Below, piece after piece: positions 36,801 to 50,000 of a stretch of DNA of 64,000 nt. The stretch lies in the NCBI GenBank assembly GCA_964057225.1, contig OZ059898.1:11160001-11224000 (forward strand), in the 5' to 3' direction. The translations under genes were made by a program, and so were the position numbers. Numbering within the stretch: position 1 is the stretch's first letter; every line of letters begins with the position of its first letter. Origin of the DNA: Auanema rhodensis (Eukaryota; Nematoda; Chromadorea; Rhabditida; Rhabditidae). The notes under the pieces are model-generated. The model was not told the DNA's origin. It was given only the letters and a program-made list of their open reading frames with translations, and made no database searches.

Positions 36801-39800
36801 AAAATATTTAGCTTGCATAGCATAGATACTCACGTTTCATATTACATTTCATAGAAATATTGTTGGTAATCCCTGCATTGTCACATTTGATTTTCTATCG
36901 TCACATTCTTAGCCATTTACAAGTTTTTAGCTTTCTAATTCTGACGTGACATTTGCCTCTTGAACGCATTATGTCGCGTTAGAAATGACTTTGCCCTTAG
37001 TTTGACCGACGACTGCTTCATCAACGTTACCTCGAAAGTATGGCTGTCAGAAGGCACATACGTGGCAAGAGATACAAATAGATAGATTTGTTCTATATAT
37101 AATTACGTACTCACTCTCTCTCTCTCTCTCTCTCTCTATATACATATATATATATATATATATTTGCCTCCTTCTTTCTTCCGTTCTCTATTTTAGGATC
37201 TTCTTTTCATTTTTATGTTTGGGAAATTTGGTTTCATGTTCTAGCAATGGGATATGCGTGAGAGCGCATGAAGCTCTCGGTTGTATTTCATAAAAGATCT
37301 GACTTTCATGCCGATTTTCCAAAATAGAATAAGTACAAGTTCATACCTATTGGAAACTGAATTCATTGTGGTTCGGAATCGTTCAAAAATCAATCTGAAC
37401 CTTTGACACTAATTCTTTGCTCCCAACGGGACACGTTTTGACGTCAGAATTACCAAATAATTGGAAGACAAGAATGACTATTATCTAATGCTCTAGATAA
37501 TTTAGAGCAGCTTGTAAGCGGTAACAGACAAGCATGGCTTGTGTCGAGTCAGACTTGAATGCATGACTGATTCAAGACACACTAATTTGAACAACGACAT
37601 AAGATAAATTCAACAAATCAGTGGCAAAATCTTTCAACTCAGCAATGAAATTTAATAAAATATTTACCGTAAAATATTATGATGATGTGCAGCTAAGCAC
37701 TGATGGTTTGCATTACCACAACATAAATAACAATAATTATCTTCTTCAACATCACATTGACATTCTTGCATACCACGTAATGAGCAAGCTGATACACAAC
37801 TGAAAAGAATAATATTTGTAAAAGAATGTTTTTTTCTACTAATTCTAAAGAAAAAAAAGAAAAAAAATGTTTCATGTTGTTAAATGTGTAAAAAAGTTTA
37901 GTATAATCTGTCATTTAAACATAAAAAAATATATCAAATACAAAACTTTGAAAAATTGAAATACATCTGGCAATTTTTTTTGTCTATTCTCTAATAAAAT
38001 ATCATGATTTTCCCATATATATATTCTAAAATGTCTTTCTTGACGAGTTTTTTAAAGTCAAAAAGCTTATGAATAATGAGATTATTTACGATAAACAGAA
38101 TGATGTTGAAATGAATAAGCTATTGTGCTATCAGCATTGGAATTCAATACGATTTCTCTGTTTTCACAAAAATTCTTTTCATCTTCGGGCGTTTATTTTT
38201 GAAAAATGAATTCAAAACGGTATTTTCATCATAATTCACTTCTCAGCTATTCTAAAATATTTCTTTTTTTTTCATTTTGGAAAGAAAAGTTTATTAAAGT
38301 TCAATGAAAATTCCCTGTAGCTCAATGAGATGGACTACCGCCGACGTCTGCCCTCAAGCGCTGTCCTTTGTATCTCTTTTGTCTTTCTCCAATCATCATG
38401 GATATCATCAATAAAATTCAGTTATTTCACATTGTTCTATAGCATTTTTTCAAAATGGAAAATAGCATTCCGTGTCTATTTAGATCTCATTTGAAGTACA
38501 ATTAGGATGAACTAATCGTAACAAATATAATTTTGTTAAATGGAAATGATGAAAATGGAAGAAAATGACTAAGAGAAACTAAAACAAATTGATAGAATGG
38601 GAGAGAGAGAGAGAGCTGAAAGCGAATTCTAGAATCCCTCTTCTCACCAAGCTATGTTGCATACAATTCTATTTATTTCGGACTTTTCAATCATATTTTA
38701 AACTAAAAATTGGTTCTCCCTTTCTATTTGGGTCATTTATTGCATAAGAATAATTAATTGAATGTGATTTGTAGTGGAAAAAGATGATTTGCTAATCATC
38801 GGAATTAATGTGTTCTCCAGAATGACTACGAAAAAAGTTCAATGAATAGCCATCTCACTGAACAATCTTTGTCGAAATTTTATGGTTTGAATACAAGATG
38901 AAGCTTAGTTAACATTAGATTCATACACCCCTTCGTATTCTGTTTGGGATTCAACATCATTCTGTCAAACATTCTAATCGATTATAGTCATTTATGATGG
39001 TTGAGGGAGAGATGAAGCTGAGACTGACACAGTGAAATACGAAATGAAAAGCAATAGATAGATAGAAGTGCCTTTCTATCTTAACATGGACACATGAAAC
39101 AGATGATGATGAAAGATGTCAAACTCTTTCTCTTCTTCGTTATTGCGCTTACTATACTCTCTTATGTTGAAACTACAAGATAGAGAGACAAAAACTACAA
39201 TTGAGAGAGAAGGCCCAATCGGAGAGAAAACCATTGCATTTTCACATTATCGTCTCGTCATGATCTTGCTTGAAACTATTCCCCCGAGGTCACTCTGCTT
39301 ACTAAATGGACTTCAACAAAGCATTGTGCTCAGACCAAAGAAGTCAGATTACATACATACATACACATGAGAAATCTCGTCATTGTCTATGTTTCAAATT
39401 TCTCTCTCTCATTCTTGTTATCCTTTCTGGTTTTCAAAATTCAACATTGCTCATTTGACTGGTTTACTCGGTTTAGCCATCCATGAAATCTGCTCCGTCA
39501 TGTACCTGAGTTTCAGGTAATGCAACTCATGGCTTGTGAGTGTGTCAAGTCCCTAAATCCCCTCCTTGCCTCTGTTATTTTCACATTTCCTCAAACGATT
39601 TCACCTTAATATTCTCAGTTCACCCAGTTTGTCAGTTTCTGACCGAATATAGAGAGACAGCTGTTGTGGGAGCAATGAAAAGGTGAAGAGTGGATGCTTA
39701 AGTTGGTTGGAAAAGAACAGGAGTGGGATGCTGAAGCCAAGCGCTAACTACATCTTTCGCTCTAACTAACTGGAAGAAATAGAAATATAATTTTAATAGC

Positions 39801-42800
39801 CAGGAAATGTATATAAATATATATATAAATAGATATTAGAATTGAATCACGGTTTTAATCCTATTCTTTGTCAGAATCAGAAAAAAAAAATTCTGAGTAA
39901 AATTTTATTTTCTCAATAATATCCATAACGAAAAATAGGACAAATAGAATTATTAAGTTATAAATATGATTCGAAATTTGATACAAAAATACAAAATATA
40001 TTTTGCATATTTCAATATATTTGCTTAATAGTTCCTTACTATCCATATTTTTGTTTTATATTTCTTTATATATTTAGTTTTTCTATCTTAAGCTATATTC
40101 ATTCTTTTCTTGCTTCTGTCTTTTCTTCGTCTCCATGTCAGCATACACGCATTTTAGACAATTGTCCCAATGGGTAGTAAAGAAGCAAAGTTGGAATTTA
40201 AGCTCAATACGGAAATCTCAAAGAATGAGAGATAGAAACGAAGAAAAAGAAAAAGAGAAACTGAAATAAAACACAATTGTGAAGATCTTATATACTTTAT
40301 TTGCTTTGGATTGTATCAGTTAAGCTTGGTTGTGTCTATGATGCTCGTTCTAAGCATTGTCTCCCTGGGTTACCGAGAAGATTAGCCATATACACCTCCC
40401 GATACATTTCATTTCTCTTCCCTGCATGAATTTGATAACGGAACTCAGAAGTTGAATTCAAACCAAGTCCTCACGTTTGTTTTGATGTCTGAACAAAACA
40501 AAACAAAAATGGCTTCAGGACGTGGCCCACAGAGCAAATCATGTGAAGACCGATGGTGGAACCTTATGATCAAAGCTATTACAACTTATCACAAATTGAA
40601 TAAATACATAGCAAGAATCTATACTACTTTAAAGAAAAGTAGATAAATATACGAAGATACTTGACGCTTTTTCATTCGTCAAGACTGTAATTTTTTGAAG
40701 ACAGCATGAACATTGGGTATGCAAACTCGTTTTGTTCAAGTTGAACGATCAACAGAATTAATGGCAAAAACATATTTGATATTCGCGTTTTTTAAAGCAA
40801 TTTCTATTAATTTTTTTTCTGTTTCGGTCTGACTTCAAAGTTAATGTGAATCGTAATTTTGTTCCCCCTTCTCTTTTCGCCCTCCCCCTCTCTGTTCGAA
40901 AGAGATGCATGGCTTAGCCTTTTAGCCACCCCTTACTCTCATCTTAGTTTGTCAGCAGGGAAGGGCCAATCCTTGAAATGCGGATATCCGTTATGACCTG
41001 GACTATGAAATAAGGGAAACAGTGAATGTGAGAGAAGATGAAAAAAACGTATGAACAACTAGAAAGAGCTTTGTATTGATTAAATAAATGAAAAGAATAG
41101 GTAGAGCAAAAAAAAAAACAAAAGAAAAAGGTAGAAAGAAAACAGAATAAAAAGATTAGAAAAGGACAATCTGTGTGAAGCTTGATGTCTTGTCTCATTC
41201 AAGCTTCTGGCAACAAAATTTTCATTGATATCAAAAGGAATTCAATTTCCTATCGAATTTGAAGAATTATTTTGTTTCTATATAATATTGGCATGTTGTC
41301 CTTTTCGATACATCTGAGGCAAGCCACTTTGTGTTCAATTGGCCTTTGCTTCGATGCCCCGAGAGTTCAAGTTTTTTTTCTTTTTTTCTCTTGTTTCTTT
41401 ATTTTGTCTAATCTTTTACTTGGTATCTTTTTCTCTTTTAAGCTTTTTTATTCACATGTTTTGTCACAATCTTTCTACTTACTTTATCATTGAGAAAAAA
41501 GATTGGAGAGGGGGGAGAGAAGGAGACGGAGCAAAAAAGCAAAAAAAAGAGAAAGCTAGAGGACGAGAAAAACTGATAGTAATGAATAACAATAAAGCTA
41601 AGGTGTCGATTTTCATAGCTCATCCTGCCTTTGCGAAAGATTTAATTCAATTTTTATGAGTGCATCCAAGCCAACGTCATACTCATCCTGCTCAGACACG
41701 CATGATTTGTTTCATCTTCTCTCAATTCTGCTCGGTCGATCTTTCTATCGCGCTTTACAAGTTTTTTTCGTTCTGACCCTGAGTATCCCCTATCCCACCC
41801 AAGGCTACCCTCAACCTCCTTTCCCTCTTTCTCGTAGTTCACCCTGTTGGCTCGTGGGAAATTCGATAGCAGCTCCCCCAGCGGATGTCCCTTACTATGA
41901 AGCAAGATTAACTGCTCAAGTCACTCTTCATGCTTGTATTTCGCCATTAGATGAGTTCATAGATGGAAACGTCTCTTTCAGCTTAAACTTGATAGTTCTT
42001 TCACTCATTGTTAGATTTTCTAATTTTTTTATACAAAAGAAAGAAAAACTCTTAAAGATTATTCAATAAACGTAGACAAAACTTCTGTTAATAATATTGT
42101 TTCATTTTGAATTGAAATACTTGTTGCTCTAGTTCGGAACAACAATCTCATACAGATAACAGTCAATTCAATGAAGAGAATGAAGAAGAATAGAAGGACG
42201 GATAAAGCTTGTATATGAATGAAAGGCAACTGACTATTATACACGTTTCTCAGTCATTGTTCTCTTTCTCAGTAAATACTTTGAAATTTCCAATTTCTAA
42301 GCAAAATCAAATTATTGCTTGAAACGAAAGGAGCAATGGAAGCAGAGAAAAGAGGAATAGCGGTATGAGATGGCACAGACGATATCCTCATACGAAAAAA
42401 AGACAAAAATGGAAATAATCCAACATATACAGCAACTTGCGTGCGTAGTAAGAAGAAACAAGAAGATTTTTGAGAGAGAGAGAGAGAGAGAGAAAGAGAC
42501 AAAAGGGTGATAGTTTGTTCTATAAAGAAGTTGTCGATGTTGTATTTTTCATATGAATATATGTATTTATTCTATTTTCTTTCAAATTTCCAGGTTTTAC
42601 TTTAAAAAACGCCTGTGTATGTAAAGTGAAAATGAGAAAAAGACAGATGTAATGTATAAGAACACATACATAGTTTGTGTTGTATATACATCTACATACA
42701 TCTATGTGTATATTCATCTATTCGACATACTTTCCCTCTTTTTACATATATGGTCTTTTCCTATTATACATCTATGAAGCTATCTAAAAAGATGATGATC

Positions 42801-42873
42801 CTTCTCATCATTATTCGACGAGAAGATTGATGTGCAATGGAAGCTTTTCTATTACTTGACATCAACACAGCAA

Positions 42874-42913
<40 letters not shown>

Positions 42914-45900
42914 GAAATGCAATGGCATAGTGAATAAGTTTTAGATTTTATGGTTATATAGATGCAATATTCCATTTATCTTTAATTTTCAATTGAAATA
43001 GACCTTCAATGCCAATATAAGTTAAACATTGAATATGATGAAAGATAATAATAATGATAACAGATGAAATGAAATCATATAAACGATTTTCAATGGATTT
43101 CCTATAAGATTGATAAATTATTTTTCATTAAACTACGTACGTCACAGCTATTCCGTACTTTTCCTTTTTTCTCTAACTATTATGTTTCTCTCAAACTTTT
43201 TCTCGTTCTCCATCAAATCTGTCTCTCAATTCCAAATCCTGAGGAAAACCTTTATTCTAACATCTTGACTTAGAAACAAATATATTTTGATAACTATGTG
43301 GTTGTTAGCTATATAGCTGAAAGCTGAAAACCATTTTTTATGCCGAGAAAAACGGCTTTTTTTCCGTTTTTCGATCGTCTTGATGTCAGCAACAATCAGC
43401 TTTGAATACCAAGTAAGATGAGCTCTCATTTCAAGGAAGAGAGTAAAGAGAAAGAATTTGGATAGATGATAGAACAAGTGAACGAGAGTAAAAATGGTCA
43501 TCGAAAGACAGTTGAATGATGGAGTTGGTACTATGAGCTTTACAACTGGAACACATAATGCTGAACACTAAGAATAATTAAATTTAAATATGTAAATCAT
43601 CACAACTGGTTAGAGTGTCTGTTTAGAGAAAAATTGGAAATATAACTTATAATGTAACATATGCATTACACTCAGCAATCAAATCATTCTCTATCCTTCT
43701 ACCAGAACCCTTTGAACTTATTGTCAAACTTCTGTCTTACCCTGTTCATTTTCCTTTCTCTCTCTCTCTCTCTTTATCTTTCTTTCTTTCTCTTTTCGTG
43801 TCACAAAACCTCTGTCACTTTACTGACTCAATCGGAGACGAGAAAAGTTGAAAAGAAAGTTTATCATACACAGGACGTATGTACCAATGAATATTTCTAC
43901 ATCCTAAAATTTAGTTTCATCTCTTAAAATCAATACATAGAGAAAAGTATTAACAGCCAAAATTACAGTTTGGAAATATTTTTATTGTTAGTTTTAGAAA
44001 ACACATGTTTATATATATATATATATATGTGTGTGTGTATATGTATATATACATATATACATGTATACTAACATATAATTCGAGTTCTAGCTCAGATTTT
44101 AAATTCTGGGCAACTTAATTATTTATATATGTAGTAGTATCCTTTATTTTGCAGTAAATTACCTAAATTATGCCGACACAAGAGTCGCAGAGTCTTCTAC
44201 TTTGTCTTTGTTCCTTCTCCCCCTTCTCCTTCTCTCTCTCTCTCTCACTTGATCTCTTCCCTCTCCCCCCCCCCTCTATAAGAAATATTCTCATGCAATA
44301 ACTGAGAAACTCTCTTTCCCTCGTTCTCTCTTTCATTCTCTCTCTCTCCACTTCTCTCTTCTTTCTTGTCTTCTTCTATTTGAAGGATTACTCTCCACTT
44401 TTCTCTTTCAATAGACATTGTGCCACATTGCGAGAGACATGGTTCAACAGGGAAATATTTCGTTTTTCTTTTCTTTTTTTTCATCGCCGTCTTTTTTATC
44501 CTCCAAATGTGTTCCATACACAGCCATACACATACACGCACACATATGCCCGAAAAGCTCATTTTGATCATCATCTGTCCTCACCCTTTCTGTCTTCAGA
44601 ATCCTTTTTTGCTGTTCATCTCCTCACCTAATTTTCATAATCAATGTTTTCATCACCACATAATTTTACAGCAAATATGCAGCAAATCTGCTACGCTATG
44701 GTAGCAGCTGAAGATAACATTGTGCTTTATCAATTAGCAATGGCTACATTTGTTCATTGCTTAAAGCCTCTCAGATGGCCATTTTCTCTATATCCTATTC
44801 CCCTCTCTTGCTTTCACCCCTCCCCCCGCCTCCTCCCTATTCACACCGTCCTTTTTCATCTTCTCTATTTCTCTTCACAGCAGCTTAGCCAGAAATCATC
44901 TCTCAGTTATTCTCGAATTTTTCGAAAATTTATTGATGTTTAGGAAAGTATTAATTGCCTTTCGCCTACCTTCACAAACATCAATCGTTTTTTCTCCGCC
45001 TATGAGATGCGGAATATATTATTTTGTTTCAAGCAAAGAAAAGAAAAGAAAAAAGGCTAAAAACAACAAAAATATTTCTGAATGTTGACTTGAATAGTAA
45101 CAGTGACGGAATAGAAATGAAATGCCTCTGATATAATAGATATGCTAGATATAGAGAAAAGCAATACAGATATTTCTGTATCAACGGAATGTAACAGAAT
45201 TTCCTCTTCTTCACTATTTTACATACTCCTCACAGTGAATAAAATTTAGATGACAGATAATACTATAACAGATTCAAAACCGAATTAGAAAATATCAATT
45301 AAAACAATGAAAAAAAATGAAATTAATTGGTTAACTCACGTTCCGTTTCTACAAATGGTTGCGGAATTTTCTGAACAAATAGTGTTTTCACGAGTACATG
45401 CTTGACCATGTGAAGACTGATGCTGGTGCTGGAGGTGGTGCATCAAACTGCTTGTCTGCTCAGCAGATACCATCAGAGATGATGTCAGCATAATAGTAAT
45501 ATACAAGTATGTTGTCAGCACTGAGTAACCATGATGAGCAAAAAAGAATAAAGACGACGGCGAATATGGTACTGAAGAAGAGGCACGACAGTTTGGTATT
45601 GAACAGCACGATGATGACGCAGAAGTTGCTGAATTAGCAGCAATAGTAATATTAACTGAAGATTGTTTGGTAGTCAAGGCAATAGTCTCAATAACTGCAT
45701 CGGCTAAAGAATCGAATCTAGACGACAACGACGACGGCAACCACGTTGACGACGAAGACGGCTGTGTTGAGCTACAGCTAGACTCAACTGAGCCATCATC
45801 TATCGTTGCTTTTGAAAATGATAATACTTCATGTTGATTGTCATAGGACGAGCATTGGTTTAGAGAATTGTGGAGAATACAATTTTTATGTAATACGAAA

Positions 45901-46947
45901 TCATCTTGTCGACGATCCATGTCATTCCTATGAGGACGTGCTCGTCCGCGTCTGCAGATGGAGCACGTGACGAATGGATGAGCTAAACGTGTAAAACTTT
46001 TTGAATTAAACTCATCAAACGACAAAAAAAATAAAACGATATTATAAAAAAAGAAAAGAAGATATATTATGTAACAATCTAAAAAAATAATAATATAAAT
46101 AGTTACTTTGATGCATAGTTAAAATGGGGGGGGGGGGGGGGGTAATTCAATATATTTAAGTTGAATTAATATAGGCGTAAATATCAGCTTAAGTTCGTAT
46201 TTCTGCTCAGGGGGCAGCTGACTAGAGGACGTAAGGATGTGTGAGGAAGCTTGATGGTGCCGGGACACTCACCCACAGGCACACACGCACAGCCTTCTCT
46301 CTCTCTTTCCTCTGTTCCTCCTGGTCTCCACATAGCTCATTAGACTCCGCCCCATTTTAGTTGAAGCTCCGCCTATCTTCAGCTCTGGAGCACAAGGAGG
46401 ACACGTTGAAGAGGGATGGAGATTAAACTAAATAACCTGATGACCATATATGATCACAGAAAATAGAAGTTAATTGGTTTGGGAGTTCAATTTGAGATCA
46501 AGACTCAACAAGGACAAGATAATCAGCATCATATTTTAAAACGTTATGAAGCAAATAGCTGCTATCTCTCAATGATTAATGCATGGAATTGAAATAGTTA
46601 TGATAAAAGAATGTTAAAACATTTTACTTTTCATTTCAAGAACAACAGAAAACTAACAAGAAAAATGATATTTTCTCTCATTTTTAATGTTTAGACACAT
46701 GAACAATGATTTTTTTCAGTGATGTTGTGTATTCTATAAACATAAAATTATCGAAGAAAATGATTTACTAGCCAACCAAAATATTTAGTTTTAAACAAAA
46801 AAAAAGTTCTTTTTACTTCAAAGGAAAACTTTGGTTTTAAAAAATTAAAATCACAAACAAAAAATGTAATAACAATATTGGATGAAAAGAAAATGAATCT
46901 GACAGATTATGGCTTATTTTAGTTTTTCAGGGGGTGGGCTACAAGGT

Positions 46948-47000
<53 letters not shown>

Positions 47001-50000
47001 TTTTATTTTTTATCTATTCATCACTTTATTACTCTATCTCTCTCTCATTCTCTCTCTGTCGCATTGATATGAGCTGATTTTTTGGTTTTGTGGAATAATT
47101 TAGTGGTACATAATAAAATCTCAATCAATATAAAGCTATATAGATAATTCAAGCTGAATAATTTTTATTCAGAAAAAACAAGAGGAAAAACCACCTGCTT
47201 CTATAGATAAGCATATTAGCTATGATAATTTAATATGGTTCTGCTTCAAACATTCATACTAACCATACACAGCATAAAATATCATAGCATAAGCATAAAG
47301 GAAAGGATTTAGAGAACATATTGGGTGCCCTTTTTATGATCAGGAATAAACAACTTAGATTTATGGTGACAGTCGATTGATTTAATATTTTTATATTATA
47401 TTATATTATATATATACATACATATATATAATATTGTTTTACACTAAAAAAATGTTCTACCACAATCATTGATTATAGTTTTTTCTTTCATAAATGATCA
47501 AAAAAATAGTAAAATAAAACGTAATATTTTACAAAAAAAAAAGAAAGAGGAAAGATAGAAAAAGAGAAAGGGCTAGTTTTTCGAAACTTGTATTAGCTTT
47601 TACTTAAAACGATAAAATACATTTCTTCCCTTCTCTCATACCCCCCCCCCTTCTAGAACTATCATTTTCCTGAAATTCATTGCTGCAAATTTATTTTCAT
47701 TCTCATCTAGCCTGAAAATAGATTTGTCTTATATTTAATTTTTTTTCCGTTGAATCAATCCTCAAGAAAGGAAAACTGCTGTATTGCCTAAGCCAGATTC
47801 TGCCTGATTTATGGCAAATGGTTTTGTTCTCATTTGTTGTGTGGCAAAGAAAAGAAAAGCATAGAGATATTAAAAGAAGGAGTTAACCAGAGACATAGAG
47901 AGAGAAGATTAGGATAGTAAAAAAATCTAAAAAGAGAGAAGGAGAGAGAAAGACAACGAGAAATAGAGGGAAAAGTAAGATGAAGTTAGTCATTTGAGAA
48001 ATTTATAGTTCAGTTCAAGGCTAACAATAATATAACTGTTATCCATATGTTATTTACTTCATATTCTAGCTGAAATGTATAAAAGAAACATAAAATTTTT
48101 ACTTTTTTTCTTGTTTTTGTATAAAACAAAATAAGTAAAAAATGAAGAAAAAAAAACTAATTCACTGTCAACAATATGTTGATTAGGAATAAGATGAAAA
48201 TTATAAACAAAAAGTTTTGCAGAATGGTATCCGACTGAATGATACAGATCTTGTCTTCCATAATGATCGTCAACAACTTCTGATAGAAGATGCTCAGGTA
48301 TTTGAATGATCTTTAATCATAAGAAATAGTTAAATATCAAATAAAACAATATTTAAATAATAACAAAGAAAAAAACACGAGAAAAAGTCATTTCTATGTT
48401 GTTCTTATCTAAGCTTGCAACTTTACTAAAGAAGACTTTGTGACATTTTCTTGGCTTTCTCCAGGAATAATTCATTTGTCTGAGCGCGTCCTTTACTTAT
48501 CCACCAAGCTCAGATAATTTTCTTTTGAAAATACGATACTAAAGACAGGAGATTTTGAAAAATTGTGGTGATAAAATGGAAAAAGAAGCTTTTAAGGTTT
48601 TATGAACTATAGAACTGAGCATGAAATCAAAAAAGAATTTTATTTTGTTTTTTTTCTAATTTAATTCATTATTAATAATAATATTATTATATTATAGCCT
48701 TCTGATGCTGGACGTTATACATGTTTGGCTGAAAATAAACCAGGAAGAGCAGAAAAAGATCTTATTGTGGCTATTCTAAGTAAGATCATGAGCATTACTC
48801 AAATTCATCTCTATCAACTTCTAACATCGTCCCTACTCTCTTTCATCATTCTACTCTTTCACTCAACTTCTTTTTTTCTCTCGCTTTTCTTTTCTATCCC
48901 TCTCTCACTCTCATACATACATAGCCGTTCATTCTGGTATTCATCAGAATTGATTATGAATTTTATACATTTTAGAACCACCACAGATGGCTGTTAAAAA
49001 CGTTGTCAAAGAAGTTCAACAATCTGATCAATTAACCATGGAATGTCCCATCCAGGTTCAACACATCAATGAATCTAATATTTCATTCTAAATTTAGGAT
49101 CACACGGTTGATTTTATGTGGACGAAAAATGGAATTCCAATCACGACATCTGATAAACTTCAAGTTTCTGTTCGCCGTGATAAGCTTTATCTTATGGGAG
49201 CTGAACCATCTGATGCTGCTCAATATTCTTGTATTGCCAAGAATAGTGCTGGAGAAGATCAGGCTATATTTGATACTGTTGTCAACGGTAACTTCAAACT
49301 TTGAATCACAAGATATCATTAATCTAATTTGTAGTTGCTCCAAAAATAGCTGGCCCATCGTTCCGATCAGTTGATGCTATTTTAAATCAAACAATACAGC
49401 TGCTTTGTGAAACAAGCGGTGTGCCTGCTCCTGAAGTCGAATGGCTACTTGATGGTCGTGTTTTACTCCAAAGCGAGAATGTTCAAGTTAGAGCCGAAAA
49501 CAGTGTTGTTTTCTTTTAAAAAGTGATTTCAGCTTATTGAAAATGGACGTGTTTTGATTCTTTCTGGAATTCAGACATCACAGGAAGGACGTTATACTTG
49601 TAAAGCGGAAAATAAAGCCGGAAAAGCTGAAGCTGACACATATCTTCAAGTAACAGGTAATTAAACAACTTCCGAAATGAAAGATATATTTGACGTACGT
49701 GGCGGAAGTATTTAAATTTGGTTTAAAATTAGGAAGTTATTTCTGAGTGTTCATTTATAAAAAGCGGTTGATCATCAAAAATGTAATATCAAACGCTAAT
49801 AAATTCTGTTTTTCAGCCCCCCCAAGAGTTCAAATGCAAGCTGATGAAATGAAAGTTGTAGCTGGTCGTGGAGTTACTATTAGATGCGAAGTTGGGTGAT
49901 AATCATGTTCAAGATATTTATATAACATATAGGTATTTGGAAATCCTGCTCCTTCTGTTGAGTGGCTGAAGAACGGTCAACCGTTCCGTTCAGAACTCTT

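Larger units (their letters stand above)
29686..48222 (+). other. 18.5-kb hemicentin intron within Ig module 27
   Basis: The exon before it ends in the W-x-K strand (PTITWMK) and the exon after it (48223-48297) resumes with NGIRLNDTD, so the intron splits one Ig module at phase 0. It is far longer than any other intron here. It contains five exons of a minus-strand gene (30431-45920), many microsatellites, and long stretches where I see nothing coding. Confidence 0.85.

Noticed and set aside
38318-38372. tRNA-like start (TGTAGCTCAATGAG)
   Set aside because: The TpsiC arm consensus and acceptor pairing are missing.
41656-42069. 137-codon plus-strand frame in the large intron
   Set aside because: Hydrophobic and low-complexity content, no signal or domain, and a lysine-rich random ending. 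Probably chance in pyrimidine-rich DNA.
44163-44574. Arg/Glu-rich minus-strand proteins
   Set aside because: Translation of the CT-rich tract on the other strand.
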